A stretch of 64,000 bases of DNA from CAZKNF01 sp964554105 (GCA_964554105.1 CAZKNF010000011.1:1-64000), one strand, 5' to 3'. Counted from the stretch's first letter, positions 19,775-29,321 are shown. The notes: generated by a model not told the origin, from the sequence alone. Numbers and translations: made by a program.

Positions 19775-20290
19775 AACGCGTCGCCTATCGGCCATGGCGC
19801 GATCGATGCTCGCCGGCCCGGGGCCGTTCGCCGCGAGAAACGCAAAGATGATCGCGAACAACAGGGCAGGCTCGCCTCCGTTCTCGATCGGGAATCCTCC
19901 CTGCGGAAAGTGCGCCATGAAATAGGCAGCGATCATCTCGATAACGAGAATCACGGCTATTGGCTGCGTGAACAGGCCCAGGACGATGAGAAGGCCGCCG
20001 AACGTTTCGAGAACGCCGGCGAGCCCCATCAAAGAGATAAGCTCGACCGGTTCGCCTCCGAGCCAGCCAAAGAGCTTCTGAACGCCATGCTGCATGAAAA
20101 GCAGTCCGGCGCCGATTCGGAGAAGCGCATGCATTCCCGCGGCAATGCCGGAGGTTCGTGCAGTGGTCGCCGTCGTTCTCCCGGCGGCAGTGTCGCTCCG
20201 TGCCGCGGTCGTTTTCGGTTCCGCCGCGGACCGTTCTGATGCCGGCCGGTCCGTTCTTCGCTTATCCGCCTGGTCTACTCTCTCGGCCAT
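19772..20290 (-). CDS. DoxX-family membrane protein
   Basis: A 172-residue DoxX/DoxD-family protein with four transmembrane helices after a 45-residue Arg/Ala/Thr-rich hydrophilic N-terminus. The motifs GAGLLFMQHGVQKLFGWLGG and FETFGGLLIVLGLFT-like stretches are typical. The start at 20290 is fixed by a near-perfect AAAGGAGGT 6 nt upstream, even though the frame stays open for another 500 bases. Family members are linked to redox or thiol homeostasis, but the role here is unknown. The helicase lies upstream on the same strand, separated by a hairpin and about 215 bp. Confidence 0.85.
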   Translation of the reverse strand: MAERVDQADKRRTDRPASERSAAEPKTTAARSDTAAGRTTATTARTSGIAAGMHALLRIGAGLLFMQHGVQKLFGWLGGEPVELISLMGLAGVLETFGGLLIVLGLFTQPIAVILVIEMIAAYFMAHFPQGGFPIENGGEPALLFAIIFAFLAANGPGPASIDRAMADRRRV

Positions 20291-20439
20291 ATCGTACCTC
20301 CTTTCTGTTCGGGGTGACATTTCGGCGAAAATTTCCGCCAATATTAATTTTATGACGCAAATCGTCGATTGATTCGACGGCCCCGAGTGGACCCGGCTGC
20401 GCCATCTCATCCATCCCTCTGGAAAGACGCTATAAATGA

Positions 20440-20475
20440 CGAGAGCCCGGCTTCCGTATGGAAACCAGGCTCTCG
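20440..20475 (-). terminator. Hairpin downstream of the DEAD-box helicase
   Basis: CGAGAGCC (20440-20447) pairs with GGCTCTCG (20468-20475), and an inner TTCC/GGAA stem closes a GTAT loop. It lies 30 bp past the helicase stop and is followed on the minus strand by a moderately T/A-rich stretch, so it probably terminates the helicase transcript before the DoxX promoter. Confidence 0.55.
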
Positions 20476-20504
20476 AAGTCTGGAAACAGGCGAAATCGCA
20501 AATG

Positions 20505-21905
20505 TTAGCGCCCTCGGCCCCCGCCGCGGCCGCTGTTTCGCCCGGTATTCCTGGACGAAGCACTATTCCGCCCGCGTGACGAGCCTCCGCTGCGTCCGTA
20601 TGACGAACCGTTGTTTCGGCCACCCGAGGAGCGGCCGTTCCGGCTGCCGCCCGACCTGTCGTCTCCACCGGATGAGTCCGCTGTTTCGGAGACGGCAAAT
20701 TCCGGATACACCTTTCGTGAAAGCTTGCTTCCCGTGTGACGCTCGATGTCCCGGAGCTGCTTTTGCTCGTCACCGGCGACGAATGTAATCGCATCGCCGG
20801 CGGCTTCGTGGCGCCCGGTGCGGCCGATCCGGTGGATGTAATCCTCCGCCTGATTCGGCGTGTCGAAATTGATCACGTGTGTGATGCCGTCGACGTCGAT
20901 GCCGCGGGCAGCCACGTCCGTGGCCACCATAATGCTGAACCGGCCGCTCTTGAATCCGTCCAGCGCACGCTGGCGCTGATTCTGGGATCGGTTGGAATGC
21001 ATCACGGTCGCGTTGAATCCCTGCCGTCCGAGTTTTTTAACGATGCGGTCCGCACGGCGTTTGGTGCGCGAAAAGACGAGCACGTTCTGAACCGGCTCGG
21101 TTTTGAGTACGTGGAAGAGCAGGTCCATCTTTCGTTCCTGTCGCACCATGCACACCTGCTGCATCACGCCTTCGGCCGGATTCCGGCGCTCGCCCACTTC
21201 GATCTGAGCGGGTTTCGTGAGTATCTCGCGTGCGAGATCCCTCACGGCGTTCGGCATGGTTGCCGAGAACAGGAGGGTCTGACGGGTGTGAGGCGTGTCG
21301 GCGACGATCTTCCGGATATCTCGGATGAATCCCATGTCGAACATGCGATCCGCCTCGTCGATGACGAGAACCTCGACGCCGGACAGGTCGATGGTGCCGC
21401 GTTCCATGTGATCTAGAAGGCGTCCCGGCGTAGCCGCGACGACATCTACACCGCGTTTCAGCTGCTTGAATTGTCCGCCGATGCCGACGCCGCCGTAGAC
21501 GGCCGTACTGCGCACGTCGACGAATTTCCCGTAGGTCGCTACGGACTCTTCGATCTGGACGGCGAGCTCACGTGTGGGCACCACGACCAGGGCGCGCACA
21601 TGACGAAAGTTCGAGCCACCGCGCCGGCCGGAGCCGCTGCGCTGGTTCGATCCGTTATTCTGGTTCGGGCCGTCACTCTGGTTTGAACCGTTCCGGGCGT
21701 CGTCGCTCGAAGTCAGGCGGTTCAACATCGGTAGTACGAAGGCGGCCGTCTTGCCGGTGCCGGTCTGGGCGCACCCGATGAGGTCGCGTCCGGAGACGGC
21801 AGGGGGAATAGCCTGCGCCTGAATCTCTGTGGGGGACGAATAGCCGGCTGCGAGGACACCGCGAAGTACGTTGTCTGCAAGGCCTAGCGATTTAAAAGTC
21901 ATCAT
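20505..21905 (-). CDS. RhlE-like DEAD-box RNA helicase with low-complexity insertion and RG-rich tail
   Basis: A 466-residue ATP-dependent RNA helicase. Motifs: Q motif with upstream F-x-S-L-G-L, motif I AQTGTGKT (46-53), Ia PTRELA (110-115), TPGRLLD, II DEAD, III SAT, V and VI (IDVDGI, HRIGRTGR). Between motifs I and Ia, residues about 67-101 form an insertion of Asn, Gly, Ser, Gln and Arg with repeated GSNQ, absent from ordinary RhlE proteins. The last roughly 60 residues are Gly/Ser/Arg/Asn-rich, of the kind that binds RNA and promotes condensates. Role: RNA remodelling in ribosome assembly or mRNA decay, as known for RhlE/CsdA relatives. Confidence 0.92.
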   Translation of the reverse strand: MMTFKSLGLADNVLRGVLAAGYSSPTEIQAQAIPPAVSGRDLIGCAQTGTGKTAAFVLPMLNRLTSSDDARNGSNQSDGPNQNNGSNQRSGSGRRGGSNFRHVRALVVVPTRELAVQIEESVATYGKFVDVRSTAVYGGVGIGGQFKQLKRGVDVVAATPGRLLDHMERGTIDLSGVEVLVIDEADRMFDMGFIRDIRKIVADTPHTRQTLLFSATMPNAVRDLAREILTKPAQIEVGERRNPAEGVMQQVCMVRQERKMDLLFHVLKTEPVQNVLVFSRTKRRADRIVKKLGRQGFNATVMHSNRSQNQRQRALDGFKSGRFSIMVATDVAARGIDVDGITHVINFDTPNQAEDYIHRIGRTGRHEAAGDAITFVAGDEQKQLRDIERHTGSKLSRKVYPEFAVSETADSSGGDDRSGGSRNGRSSGGRNNGSSYGRSGGSSRGRNSASSRNTGRNSGRGGGRGR

Positions 21906-22277
21906 AAAGCATACATGTTGATAGAGGCCTCCCGATAGATGCGGGAAAGCCGAAGTAACGAAAATAAAGCTGTTCGGGGATTCGCGAGATCGGTGAGAAG
22001 CGAAGGCGCCGTGGCCTCAGAGGGCGGTGGCGCGCACCGTGCGGATGGGGGTCCGAGAGGTGGGAACGCAGGCGCGATGCATTGATCGGCCTGTCGCTTA
22101 CAACAGGAAAGCCGGCAAATTCCGGATAGCGGTTAAGATGATCCGCGTCCAGTCATTAAGAGAACCGGCAACGGGGTGTGTTGAGCGGTCCTACGGCGCC
22201 CCGCCCGCTTTGTTCTACTCGATCTTCGTCGAGCAAGCGGATCACCCCTTCCGGACGCGAACGCACGGCGTATTCAC
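21906..22277. other. 372-bp spacer between rhaEW and the helicase
   Basis: It holds the helicase promoter and the end of the rhamnose operon. One hairpin (22205-22240) is described separately. The rest shows no gene or repeat that I can support. Confidence 0.4.
22205..22240 (-). terminator. Hairpin at the end of the rhamnose operon
   Basis: CCGCTTTG (22205-22212) pairs with CAAGCGG (22234-22240) leaving one bulged T, and CTCGA (22218-22222) with TCGAG (22229-22233) around a 6-nt loop. It lies 38 bp past the rhaEW stop. No T-run follows, so it may be a factor-dependent terminator or a 3' stabilising structure. Confidence 0.4.
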
Positions 22278-24470
22278 TCAACGGAGAAACGCCTCGGGCA
22301 GGCCGCCATCCACCGTGAGAATCTGCCCCGTCGTACGGCCGAGACGCTCGCCGATCAGCAAAAAGATCGCTTCGGATTGATGTTCGGGCAGGATCGCCTG
22401 GCCCGTGAGGGTCCGCTCGGCGTAAAAGCCGGCCAGTCGGCGGCGCAGGGCGTCGTCGTCTTCCGACTCTTCGAAGGGGATGTCGTACTTGGTGAGCGAG
22501 GCGATGACCCTGTCTCGAGGAAACATAGCGCTGCCCTCGACCACCGTCGCGGGGGCGATGCCGTTGACTCGGACGAGCGGCGCCAGATCTATCGCGAGCT
22601 CGCGGATGAGGTGGTTGGCTGCCGCTTTGCTGGTGTCGTAGGCGAAGCTCCCCTTCTTTGCTACCGTCCCGTTGACGCTTGTGGTAATGACGATGCTGCC
22701 CGTGAGCCCCTGTACTCGGAAGACGTTCGCCGCCTGGTCCGCGACGATGTATGGCCCGGTCGCATTTACCGCGTAGGTCTTGGCCCAGTCCTCGTCGGCA
22801 ATGCGTCCCTCCACATCCGGACTTACGTAGAGTCCGGCCGTGACGACGACGTGGTCGAGTCCTCCGTAGGCGAGCATCACCTCTCGCAGCGTCGAAGCGA
22901 CGGACGCGCGATCCGTGATGTCACACGACAGGCCCACGGCGTCTCCACAATTCGAAATGCCGGATCCGGCCACCCCGATCCCCATGCCGACGCGGTCCAA
23001 AATCCCGTTCGTCGTCTCCTGCGCGGTGTCTTCATTCAGATCGAGAGCGGCTACGACGGCGCCCTCGTCGACGAGTCTCCCGGCAATTTTCTTTCCGATG
23101 CCGCTGCCCGCGCCGACGACCGCCACGATGCGGCGAGACAGCTCCTTCTCCGGAGGCATCCGCTTCAGCTTCGCCTCCTCCAACTTCCAGTATTCGATAT
23201 CGAACGCTTCCTGTCGGGGCAGCGCGGTGTACGTCGAAGCGGCCTCGGCGCCGCGCATGACGGCGACGGCGGCGGTATAAAATTCGGCGGTCACCCGGCT
23301 TTCACTTTTGGTCTTGCCCCATGCGATCATTCCGAGGCCGGGTATCAGGATAACGGTCGGGTTCGTCACGCGCATGGCGGGGGAATCCGGGTACCTGTGC
23401 TCCTGATAGTAGACTTCGTAATCCTCTCCGTACGCCTCAAGATCGGCCGTAAGCTTTTTCTTGAGATCGTCGAGGTTTTCGGTGCCCGGATTCCAGTCGA
23501 CGTATAGCGGCTTGATTTTCGTCCGCAGGAAGTGATCGGGGCAGGAGGTCCCCAGCTCGGCGAGGCGGTTCGCGTCTTTCGAGTTGACGAATCTCAGCGT
23601 GGCCTCGTCGTCCTGAATCGTGCCGATGAATCGCTTTTCGACACTGACGCGGCCGCGGAGCCACGGCAGAATCGCTGCCAGCGCGTCGCGCCGTTCGTCC
23701 TCCGGAAGGCTCTCGTACTTCGCACCTCCGAATTCGTATGCATCCGCTCCTCGTTCCGCCAGGTAGGCCGCCGCGCGTTCGATGAGGGCGAGACTGAGCA
23801 GATAGCACTCTTTGTCGTCATCCGCCCAATTGATGAGGCCGTGACCACCGAGGATCACTCCCTTCGCGTCCGGATGCTGGCGGCACACCTCTTGAAGCTG
23901 CAGTCCCAGCTCGAACCCCGGCCTCTGCCAATCGACCCAGATGACTTCGTCACCGTAAATCTCCTGCGTCAGCTCGGGGCCGTTCGCCGCGGTGGCGACG
24001 GCAATGCAGGCGACCGGATGCGTGTGGTCGACGTGTTTGAACGGTACGAAGGCGTGGAGCGGCGTGTCGATCGACGGAGCGCGCGTGTTGAGGTTGAACG
24101 TGCAGTGCGGATACATGCCTACCATGGCATCTTCCGCCGGAGTCTTCGGTCCCCGGTCATTCGCCTCGGCGTAAATATCCTGAAGCTGCATCAGCTTATC
24201 CTGGTACAGCGATGCGAAATTGACCTTCTCGGCGGTCCGCAGGTCCCCACCCGATCCTTTCACCCATAACACCTCCACGTCACCGCCCGTCAGCGGGTCC
24301 TTTTCCACGAGTTTTGAGGACGTATTGCCGCCTCCCGTGTTGGTGATGCGCCAGTCGGCGCCCAGGATGTTCGACCGGTACACCAGCCGCGCCAGCGGAT
24401 CGAGTCCGTCCGCGACGTCATCCTCCCAGAGATTCTCTACGTGCTCGAATTCCGTCGTAATCAACTCCAT
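22278..24470 (-). CDS. rhaEW: Bifunctional L-rhamnulose-1-phosphate aldolase / lactaldehyde dehydrogenase (SDR)
   Basis: A 730-residue fusion. The N-terminal class II aldolase domain (about 1-420) carries the zinc site in D-H-T-H-P-V and GGHGLINW and splits L-rhamnulose 1-phosphate into DHAP and L-lactaldehyde. The C-terminal short-chain dehydrogenase (about 445-730) has the Rossmann motif V-G-A-G-S-G-I-G, catalytic Ser in T-T-S-V and Y-x-x-x-K in Y-D-T-S-K, and oxidises lactaldehyde to lactate. Length and order match the RhaEW/TIGR02632 type found in Bacillus, Bacteroidota and Chloroflexi. It is the last gene of the long operon and completes the phosphorylated rhamnose pathway with RhaB and RhaI. 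Confidence 0.95.
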   Translation of the reverse strand: MELITTEFEHVENLWEDDVADGLDPLARLVYRSNILGADWRITNTGGGNTSSKLVEKDPLTGGDVEVLWVKGSGGDLRTAEKVNFASLYQDKLMQLQDIYAEANDRGPKTPAEDAMVGMYPHCTFNLNTRAPSIDTPLHAFVPFKHVDHTHPVACIAVATAANGPELTQEIYGDEVIWVDWQRPGFELGLQLQEVCRQHPDAKGVILGGHGLINWADDDKECYLLSLALIERAAAYLAERGADAYEFGGAKYESLPEDERRDALAAILPWLRGRVSVEKRFIGTIQDDEATLRFVNSKDANRLAELGTSCPDHFLRTKIKPLYVDWNPGTENLDDLKKKLTADLEAYGEDYEVYYQEHRYPDSPAMRVTNPTVILIPGLGMIAWGKTKSESRVTAEFYTAAVAVMRGAEAASTYTALPRQEAFDIEYWKLEEAKLKRMPPEKELSRRIVAVVGAGSGIGKKIAGRLVDEGAVVAALDLNEDTAQETTNGILDRVGMGIGVAGSGISNCGDAVGLSCDITDRASVASTLREVMLAYGGLDHVVVTAGLYVSPDVEGRIADEDWAKTYAVNATGPYIVADQAANVFRVQGLTGSIVITTSVNGTVAKKGSFAYDTSKAAANHLIRELAIDLAPLVRVNGIAPATVVEGSAMFPRDRVIASLTKYDIPFEESEDDDALRRRLAGFYAERTLTGQAILPEHQSEAIFLLIGERLGRTTGQILTVDGGLPEAFLR

Positions 24471-24539
24471 TGCGTCGTATATGTATTAGGATTGAGTCTG
24501 ATGAATGCCGGAACTGAATGCGCCCGCGTGCCCGGCGAA

Positions 24540-26036
24540 TCAAGGTACGGTGCGGCCAGTGGTGGCGGCTTGAAAAGCGGCCTCGTGTTCGTTCCAATAA
24601 TCCGGAGCGTTCGGCCGGTATACCTGCAAATCAAAGGACCGCGCGACCAGCGCGCGCAGGGCGGCCACGTCGGGCAGATCCCCTGCAGCAATCGCCTGGA
24701 TACCCAGATTTCCCACAACCGTGCCCTCTACGGGTCCGGCGATGACCTTTCGCTGCAGCGCGTCGGCCGTCATTTGACACAACAGACTGTTGTGTACGCC
24801 GCCGCCGACGATGTGGAGGCGGTCGATTCGCGATCCGACCACCGTTTCCAGCTCCCGGAAGACCTGTCGATATCTAAATGCAAGGCTCTCGAGAATACAT
24901 CGCGTGATCCATCCCACGTCCTCGCGTGCTTTCTGTTCGGATTCGCGCAGGAAATCAGCAATGCGGGACGGCATGTCGCCGGGCGCCAGGAAGCGGGCGT
25001 CGTCGGGGTCGATCCAGGCCTGCGCCGGCCCCTGCGCCTCCGCCTGCCGGACCAGCTCCGCATAGTCGTACTCGTCGCCGAGGTCGGCCCAGCGGCGGCG
25101 ACACGTCTGCAGCAGCCACAGTCCGGAGATATTCTTCAGTAGACGCGTCGTCCCGTCGACGCCCCCCTCGTTCGTGAAGTTGCCGGCGAGCGCGGCCTCG
25201 CTTACCAGCGGCTCGTCGAGCTCAACGCCCATCAGAGACCAGCTCCCTGAGCTGAGGTATGCCCAGTGTCCGTTTGTCGCCGGCACCGCCGCGACGGCGG
25301 CAGCCGTATCGTGGGTCGCGCCGGCAAATATCGGCGGTGCGCCGCTCATCCCCGCTTCCTCGGCGAGCTCGGACGAGAGCGGCCCCAGACGTGCGCCCGG
25401 CTCTACGATCTCTGAAAAGAGGCCTCGGGGGAATCCGAACGCGTCGATCAGTTCCCACGACCACGCGCGCCGGTCCGGGTCGGCGAGCTGCGTCGTGGAG
25501 GCGACGGTAAACTCCGTCTTCGCCACACCGGACAGCAGATAGAGGAGATAGGTAGGGATCATGAGCATCCGGTCGGCGACGTCCAGCAGATTCGTCCGGC
25601 GGCGCCGCTCTGCCAGCAGCTGGTAGAGCGTGTTGATCTGCATGAACTGGATGCCGGTGTGCTGATAGATGCGCTCGCGCGGAACGGTTCGAAACGCTTC
25701 CTCCATGACGCCGTTCGTCCGCTCGGAGCGATAATGGTACGGATAGCCGAGAAGCCGGCCGTCCGAATCGACGAGAACGTAGTCCACGGCCCACGTATCG
25801 ACTCCGATCCCGTCGAAGTGCCGGCCGCACGTGGTGACGGCCTGCATGAGGCCCCTCTTCATCTCTTCGAAAATGGCCAGGATGTCCCAGAACCACTCGC
25901 CGCGGACGCTCACCCGATGGCTCGGAAATCGGTACACTTCCTGCAGTGCGAGCCGGTCGCGTTCGAACGTACCGACGACGCAGCGGCCGCTCTCCGCTCC
26001 CAGGTCGAAGGCGATATATTTCCGGGAGGGATTCAT
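24540..26036 (-). CDS. rhaB: Rhamnulokinase
   Basis: A 498-residue FGGY-family kinase that phosphorylates L-rhamnulose at C1. The N-terminal phosphate-binding loop F-D-L-G-A-E-S-G-R (about 8-16), GVDTWAVDYVL (about 71-81) and the C-terminal adenosine motif HIVGGGVHNSLLCQMTADA region are diagnostic. The start at 26036 (MNPSRKY) gives a normal N-terminus; the open frame extends upstream without homology-like sequence. It sits 16 bp after rhaI and 69 bp before rhaEW. Confidence 0.95.
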   Translation of the reverse strand: MNPSRKYIAFDLGAESGRCVVGTFERDRLALQEVYRFPSHRVSVRGEWFWDILAIFEEMKRGLMQAVTTCGRHFDGIGVDTWAVDYVLVDSDGRLLGYPYHYRSERTNGVMEEAFRTVPRERIYQHTGIQFMQINTLYQLLAERRRRTNLLDVADRMLMIPTYLLYLLSGVAKTEFTVASTTQLADPDRRAWSWELIDAFGFPRGLFSEIVEPGARLGPLSSELAEEAGMSGAPPIFAGATHDTAAAVAAVPATNGHWAYLSSGSWSLMGVELDEPLVSEAALAGNFTNEGGVDGTTRLLKNISGLWLLQTCRRRWADLGDEYDYAELVRQAEAQGPAQAWIDPDDARFLAPGDMPSRIADFLRESEQKAREDVGWITRCILESLAFRYRQVFRELETVVGSRIDRLHIVGGGVHNSLLCQMTADALQRKVIAGPVEGTVVGNLGIQAIAAGDLPDVAALRALVARSFDLQVYRPNAPDYWNEHEAAFQAATTGRTVP

Positions 26037-26052
26037 GCGCTTTCGTCGAGGA

Positions 26053-27336
26053 TCACAGGCTTTGCGGCGGGACGTAGTCGCTTCCGGAGCGCGCGGCCGC
26101 CATTTCTTCGCGGTAGCCGGAGGCTCGGAACGAGGCGATCGGATCGACGGCGGCGCCGCGGCGCTGACGTGCCTCGGCGACGAGCGCACCCGCATCCATT
26201 TCGTACGCCGCTTTCAGCGTCCGCTCCGCCATGACGACGTCGTTCGTGCGTTGATGTACTCCGAGGGCTTCACGATCGACCAGTAGTGCCTTCGCATACG
26301 CAAGCTGCAGCTCGTGAACGGTCTGCAGCATGGCCTCGAGAGGATCTTTGAGGTTGTGGCTCTGGTCGATCATGTAGTCGGGAGCAAACCCCTCGACCTC
26401 TTCGGCCGCCGCATCGACGAGCTCATTGAAGACGAGGAAGAGCTGATACGGTTTGATGGATCCGGTCGTCAGATCGTCATCCCCATACTTGCTGTCGTTG
26501 AAGTGAAACCCGCCCAGCCGTCCGGCGGAGATCAGCCGCGCGACGACGAGCTCGACGTTCGTATTCGGAAGATGGTGTCCCAGGTCGACGAGACACATAG
26601 CCCGGGGTCCGAGCGCCTGCGCGAGCATGAGGGACGAGCCCCAGTCCTGAACGACGGTCGCGTAAAAGGCGGGTTCGTACGGTTTGTGCTCGGTGTACAT
26701 CCGCCAACCGTCCGGGAGGGCCTCGTAGACGCGATGGAGGCTGTCGAGCACCCGATCGAAGCTCTTGCGGAGGTGCATCTGCCCGGGAAAGCTACTGCCG
26801 TCCGCGAGCCAGATCGTGATCGCTGTCGACCCGAGCGCCTGCCCAAGCTCCAGGACGTGCAGATGATGTTCGACCGCCTGGCGCCGCACCGCCGGATCGG
26901 TGTGGCTGAACGAGCCGAATTTATAGCTGAGTTCCTGCCCGGGCTGATCCTGAAAGGTATTGGAGTTCATCGCATCGAAGCCCAGACCGATGGCTTCGGC
27001 ATGGTCCCGCAGTGTTGCCGGGTCGTCCGGTTCATCCCACGGGATGTGGAGCGAGACGCGCGGCGTGGCGCCGGTAAGCTGATGAATCACCGCGATGTCG
27101 TCCATCTTCTCGTACACGTTCCGCGGCTCGCCCTTGCCGGGGAAACGGCCGAAGCGCGTGCCGCCGGTGCCGAGCGCCCACGACGGTACGGCGACCTCGA
27201 AGGTTTGAATTCCGGCGATGATTTCTTCGACGTCCAATCCTATGCGGCTCAGCCGATCGGCGGCGTGTTCGAAATCGCGCGCTTGCGGCAATTCGCGCGC
27301 ACGGTTGTGCGATTCGATACGATTTGGATCAAGCAT
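26053..27336 (-). CDS. rhaI: L-rhamnose isomerase, Pseudomonas stutzeri-type (RhaI)
   Basis: A 427-residue TIM-barrel isomerase converting L-rhamnose to L-rhamnulose. It belongs to the RhaI class, not the E. coli RhaA class: the stretch VPSWALGTGGTRFGRFPG-like segment, SLHIPWD, GLGFDAMNSNTF, and metal ligands in T-E-H-K (Glu), L-V-D-L-G-H-H (Asp) and H-F-N-D (His, Asp) all match the P. stutzeri enzyme. This class also isomerises other aldoses such as allose and mannose. The start at 27336 (MLDPNRIE) is preferred to an ATG 42 bp upstream on length grounds. It is upstream of rhaB in the operon. Confidence 0.93.
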   Translation of the reverse strand: MLDPNRIESHNRARELPQARDFEHAADRLSRIGLDVEEIIAGIQTFEVAVPSWALGTGGTRFGRFPGKGEPRNVYEKMDDIAVIHQLTGATPRVSLHIPWDEPDDPATLRDHAEAIGLGFDAMNSNTFQDQPGQELSYKFGSFSHTDPAVRRQAVEHHLHVLELGQALGSTAITIWLADGSSFPGQMHLRKSFDRVLDSLHRVYEALPDGWRMYTEHKPYEPAFYATVVQDWGSSLMLAQALGPRAMCLVDLGHHLPNTNVELVVARLISAGRLGGFHFNDSKYGDDDLTTGSIKPYQLFLVFNELVDAAAEEVEGFAPDYMIDQSHNLKDPLEAMLQTVHELQLAYAKALLVDREALGVHQRTNDVVMAERTLKAAYEMDAGALVAEARQRRGAAVDPIASFRASGYREEMAAARSGSDYVPPQSL

Positions 27337-27453
27337 TCTGTGCAGGCTGTCCGATGTCGATGTCACGCGTCTCCGCATCCGGTCGTCGAATGCCGGGGAC
27401 GTACGTCGCCACGTACGGATAGGCGCCGCTGTCCCGGGCTGCTGGACGAGGAA

Positions 27454-28512
27454 TCACGTGCCGAGGTAGGTGTCTCGCCCGTCGGTAAGGGCTTCGAGCT
27501 TCTGGAGGTAGACGTCGCGCCCACGGCCGAGCGCGGTGATTTTGCGATCCGCTATCGAACGCTTCAGCATCCAAAATCCGCAGTCGGGATGGACCCAGCG
27601 TACGCGACCCGGGCCGACGCGGCTCTCGACCTTCTCGATCGCCGCGGCGATTTCGTCGGGCGTCTCGACCTGGTTTACCTTGATGTCGACGACTCCGATG
27701 CCCAGCTTGATGCGGTCGTCTATTTCACGGAGCGCATCCAGATCACTGTCGGGTCGATGGGCCAGCTCCAGCACGAGGTGATCGGCATGGAGGCTGTTCA
27801 AAAACTCGATGAGCGCCGTCCAGCTCCCCTTCTGGATCGTCTGCCCGCCGTAATTTCCGAAACAGAAATGCACGGCGCTCTCCCCTTCGAACGCGTCGAG
27901 AATTCGGTTAATGGCCCTGGCGGCGAGCGGCGCCGATTCCGGATTGCCGGGAATGTTCGCTTCGTCGACCTGGAGACAATAGCACGGCAGGTCGCGAACC
28001 TGCTCGGCCAGCACGTCCGCAATCGCGAGCGTGAGGGCGTCGAAATCGCCGTAATGCCGGTCCAGCAGCGTCCGTGCGAGCATGAACGGGCTCGTGACCG
28101 TGAATTTGAACGGCCCGCCCGCCACCGAACCTGCGCGCCGGCAGTCTTCCAGCAGATTGAGCCGGCCCTCGCCGAGGGGTCCGGTCACGATGCCGGCCGG
28201 TTTGGTGCGAAATCCCATGTGCGAGAGGCTCCGGAATGCTTCGTAATCGGAGCGGCCCAGGCGCCCGCTGACTCCGTCCATGCCTCCGATGAAGTACTCG
28301 ATCATCCCGTTCGTGTCGGGATGATTCATGTTGAAACGGTACAGCTCTCCGTCGACGGGGAGATCGATGCCGGCCTGGCGCTGCAGGTCGAAAATTACGC
28401 GCGTCGCGTCGACGAGCGCCTGCTCACTCGGCAGCGCCGCCAACCAGTCCGGAATCGGATACGACCCGACTGTTGTCGTCAGTATTGCTTTGTCCATGTC
28501 ATCCATACTCAT
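27454..28512 (-). CDS. Stand-alone MetE catalytic-domain (core-MetE) zinc methyltransferase
   Basis: A 352-residue protein corresponding only to the C-terminal barrel of cobalamin-independent methionine synthase. The zinc ligands are conserved: His215-x-Cys217 in V-H-F-C-F, Glu249 in L-E-L, and Cys311 in H-P-D-C-G-F, together with the Q-V-D-E substrate loop (181-184). The folate-binding N-terminal half is absent, so the methyl donor is probably not triglutamyl-folate. It lies between a PhyH dioxygenase and rhaI in the rhamnose operon, which suggests methyl transfer tied to the sugar substrate (for example from O-methyl-rhamnose) rather than housekeeping methionine synthesis. The reaction is inference. 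Confidence 0.82.
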   Translation of the reverse strand: MSMDDMDKAILTTTVGSYPIPDWLAALPSEQALVDATRVIFDLQRQAGIDLPVDGELYRFNMNHPDTNGMIEYFIGGMDGVSGRLGRSDYEAFRSLSHMGFRTKPAGIVTGPLGEGRLNLLEDCRRAGSVAGGPFKFTVTSPFMLARTLLDRHYGDFDALTLAIADVLAEQVRDLPCYCLQVDEANIPGNPESAPLAARAINRILDAFEGESAVHFCFGNYGGQTIQKGSWTALIEFLNSLHADHLVLELAHRPDSDLDALREIDDRIKLGIGVVDIKVNQVETPDEIAAAIEKVESRVGPGRVRWVHPDCGFWMLKRSIADRKITALGRGRDVYLQKLEALTDGRDTYLGT

Positions 28513-28533
28513 TCTCGATCGATTCCGAAATCA

Positions 28534-29298
28534 TTATAGTGCGGGAGTCACCGCCTGTACGTCCGCCCGATACACCCAGGTACCTTCCCGAACGTAGTGG
28601 ACGGCAAGCGCCCTGCGAACGCGGCCTTCCGACCGGTTTGCGTAGGACCCGTGGATGGTGCGGCCGTTAAAAAACACGCCGGCTCCCTTCGGGACGGTCA
28701 GCCGGAGGATCTCGCCGGGATCGAGGCCTTCGATCTCGAAGGAATACATCTTCTGCTTCCATTCCTTGCCGTCCGGGTCGCGCATCACGTACTCGACCTC
28801 CCAGGCATCGTGTTCTTCGGCGTTCTCGGTTTTGTGCGTATCGTACAGACCGCGCTTGTGGCTGCCCGGAACGACGCAGAGCCCCCCGTTCTCGCCGTCG
28901 GTGTCGCTCATCGCCATCCAGCACGCCATGAGCGTCTCGGGTTCGCAGGGGAGATAGTGGAGATCCTGATGCAGCGCGATTCCGCGGCCGGTTTCGCTGT
29001 TTTCCTGAACGGGATGCTTCTCCAGATACATGCTCTGCACGATCATCGGTTTGCCGTCCAGGATCTGTCGGACGGGGCCGATCACGTTAGGATGCTTCGC
29101 GAGAATCGACCAGCGCTCGTCATTATCGTGGTGATGGAGATCTTCCCGCCACCCGTCCGGCTTCGGCTCACGTTCGTAGGCGACGAAGTCGTCGACCTCG
29201 CGATCGGTCAACAGATTCTCTACGATCAGGTAGCCGTCGCGGCGGTACGCTGCGATCTGGTCGGGAGATAACCGGATGTTTTGAGTCGTCGTATCCAT
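28534..29298 (-). CDS. Phytanoyl-CoA dioxygenase (PhyH) family oxygenase, copy 2
   Basis: A 254-residue Fe(II)/2-oxoglutarate-dependent dioxygenase of the PhyH family. The facial triad is visible as H-x-D in A-L-H-Q-D-L-H-Y and the distal His in H-G-S-Y-A-N-R, with the 2-oxoglutarate-binding Arg just after. GSHKRGLYDTHKTEN follows the triad as usual. A GAGGA lies about 8 nt before the ATG at 29298. The substrate is unknown; within a sugar-catabolic operon, oxidative O-demethylation or hydroxylation of a sugar derivative is a reasonable idea. Another PhyH gene lies at 33239. Confidence 0.88.
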   Translation of the reverse strand: MDTTTQNIRLSPDQIAAYRRDGYLIVENLLTDREVDDFVAYEREPKPDGWREDLHHHDNDERWSILAKHPNVIGPVRQILDGKPMIVQSMYLEKHPVQENSETGRGIALHQDLHYLPCEPETLMACWMAMSDTDGENGGLCVVPGSHKRGLYDTHKTENAEEHDAWEVEYVMRDPDGKEWKQKMYSFEIEGLDPGEILRLTVPKGAGVFFNGRTIHGSYANRSEGRVRRALAVHYVREGTWVYRADVQAVTPAL

Positions 29299-29321
29299 CT
29301 TCCAGTCCTCTGTTGTACAGG

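Noticed and set aside
26314..28539. A 741-codon open frame on the plus strand opposite rhaI and the MetE-like gene
   Set aside because: It spans two confidently identified minus-strand genes and has antisense-type composition with no recognisable domain. It reflects high GC at third codon positions.
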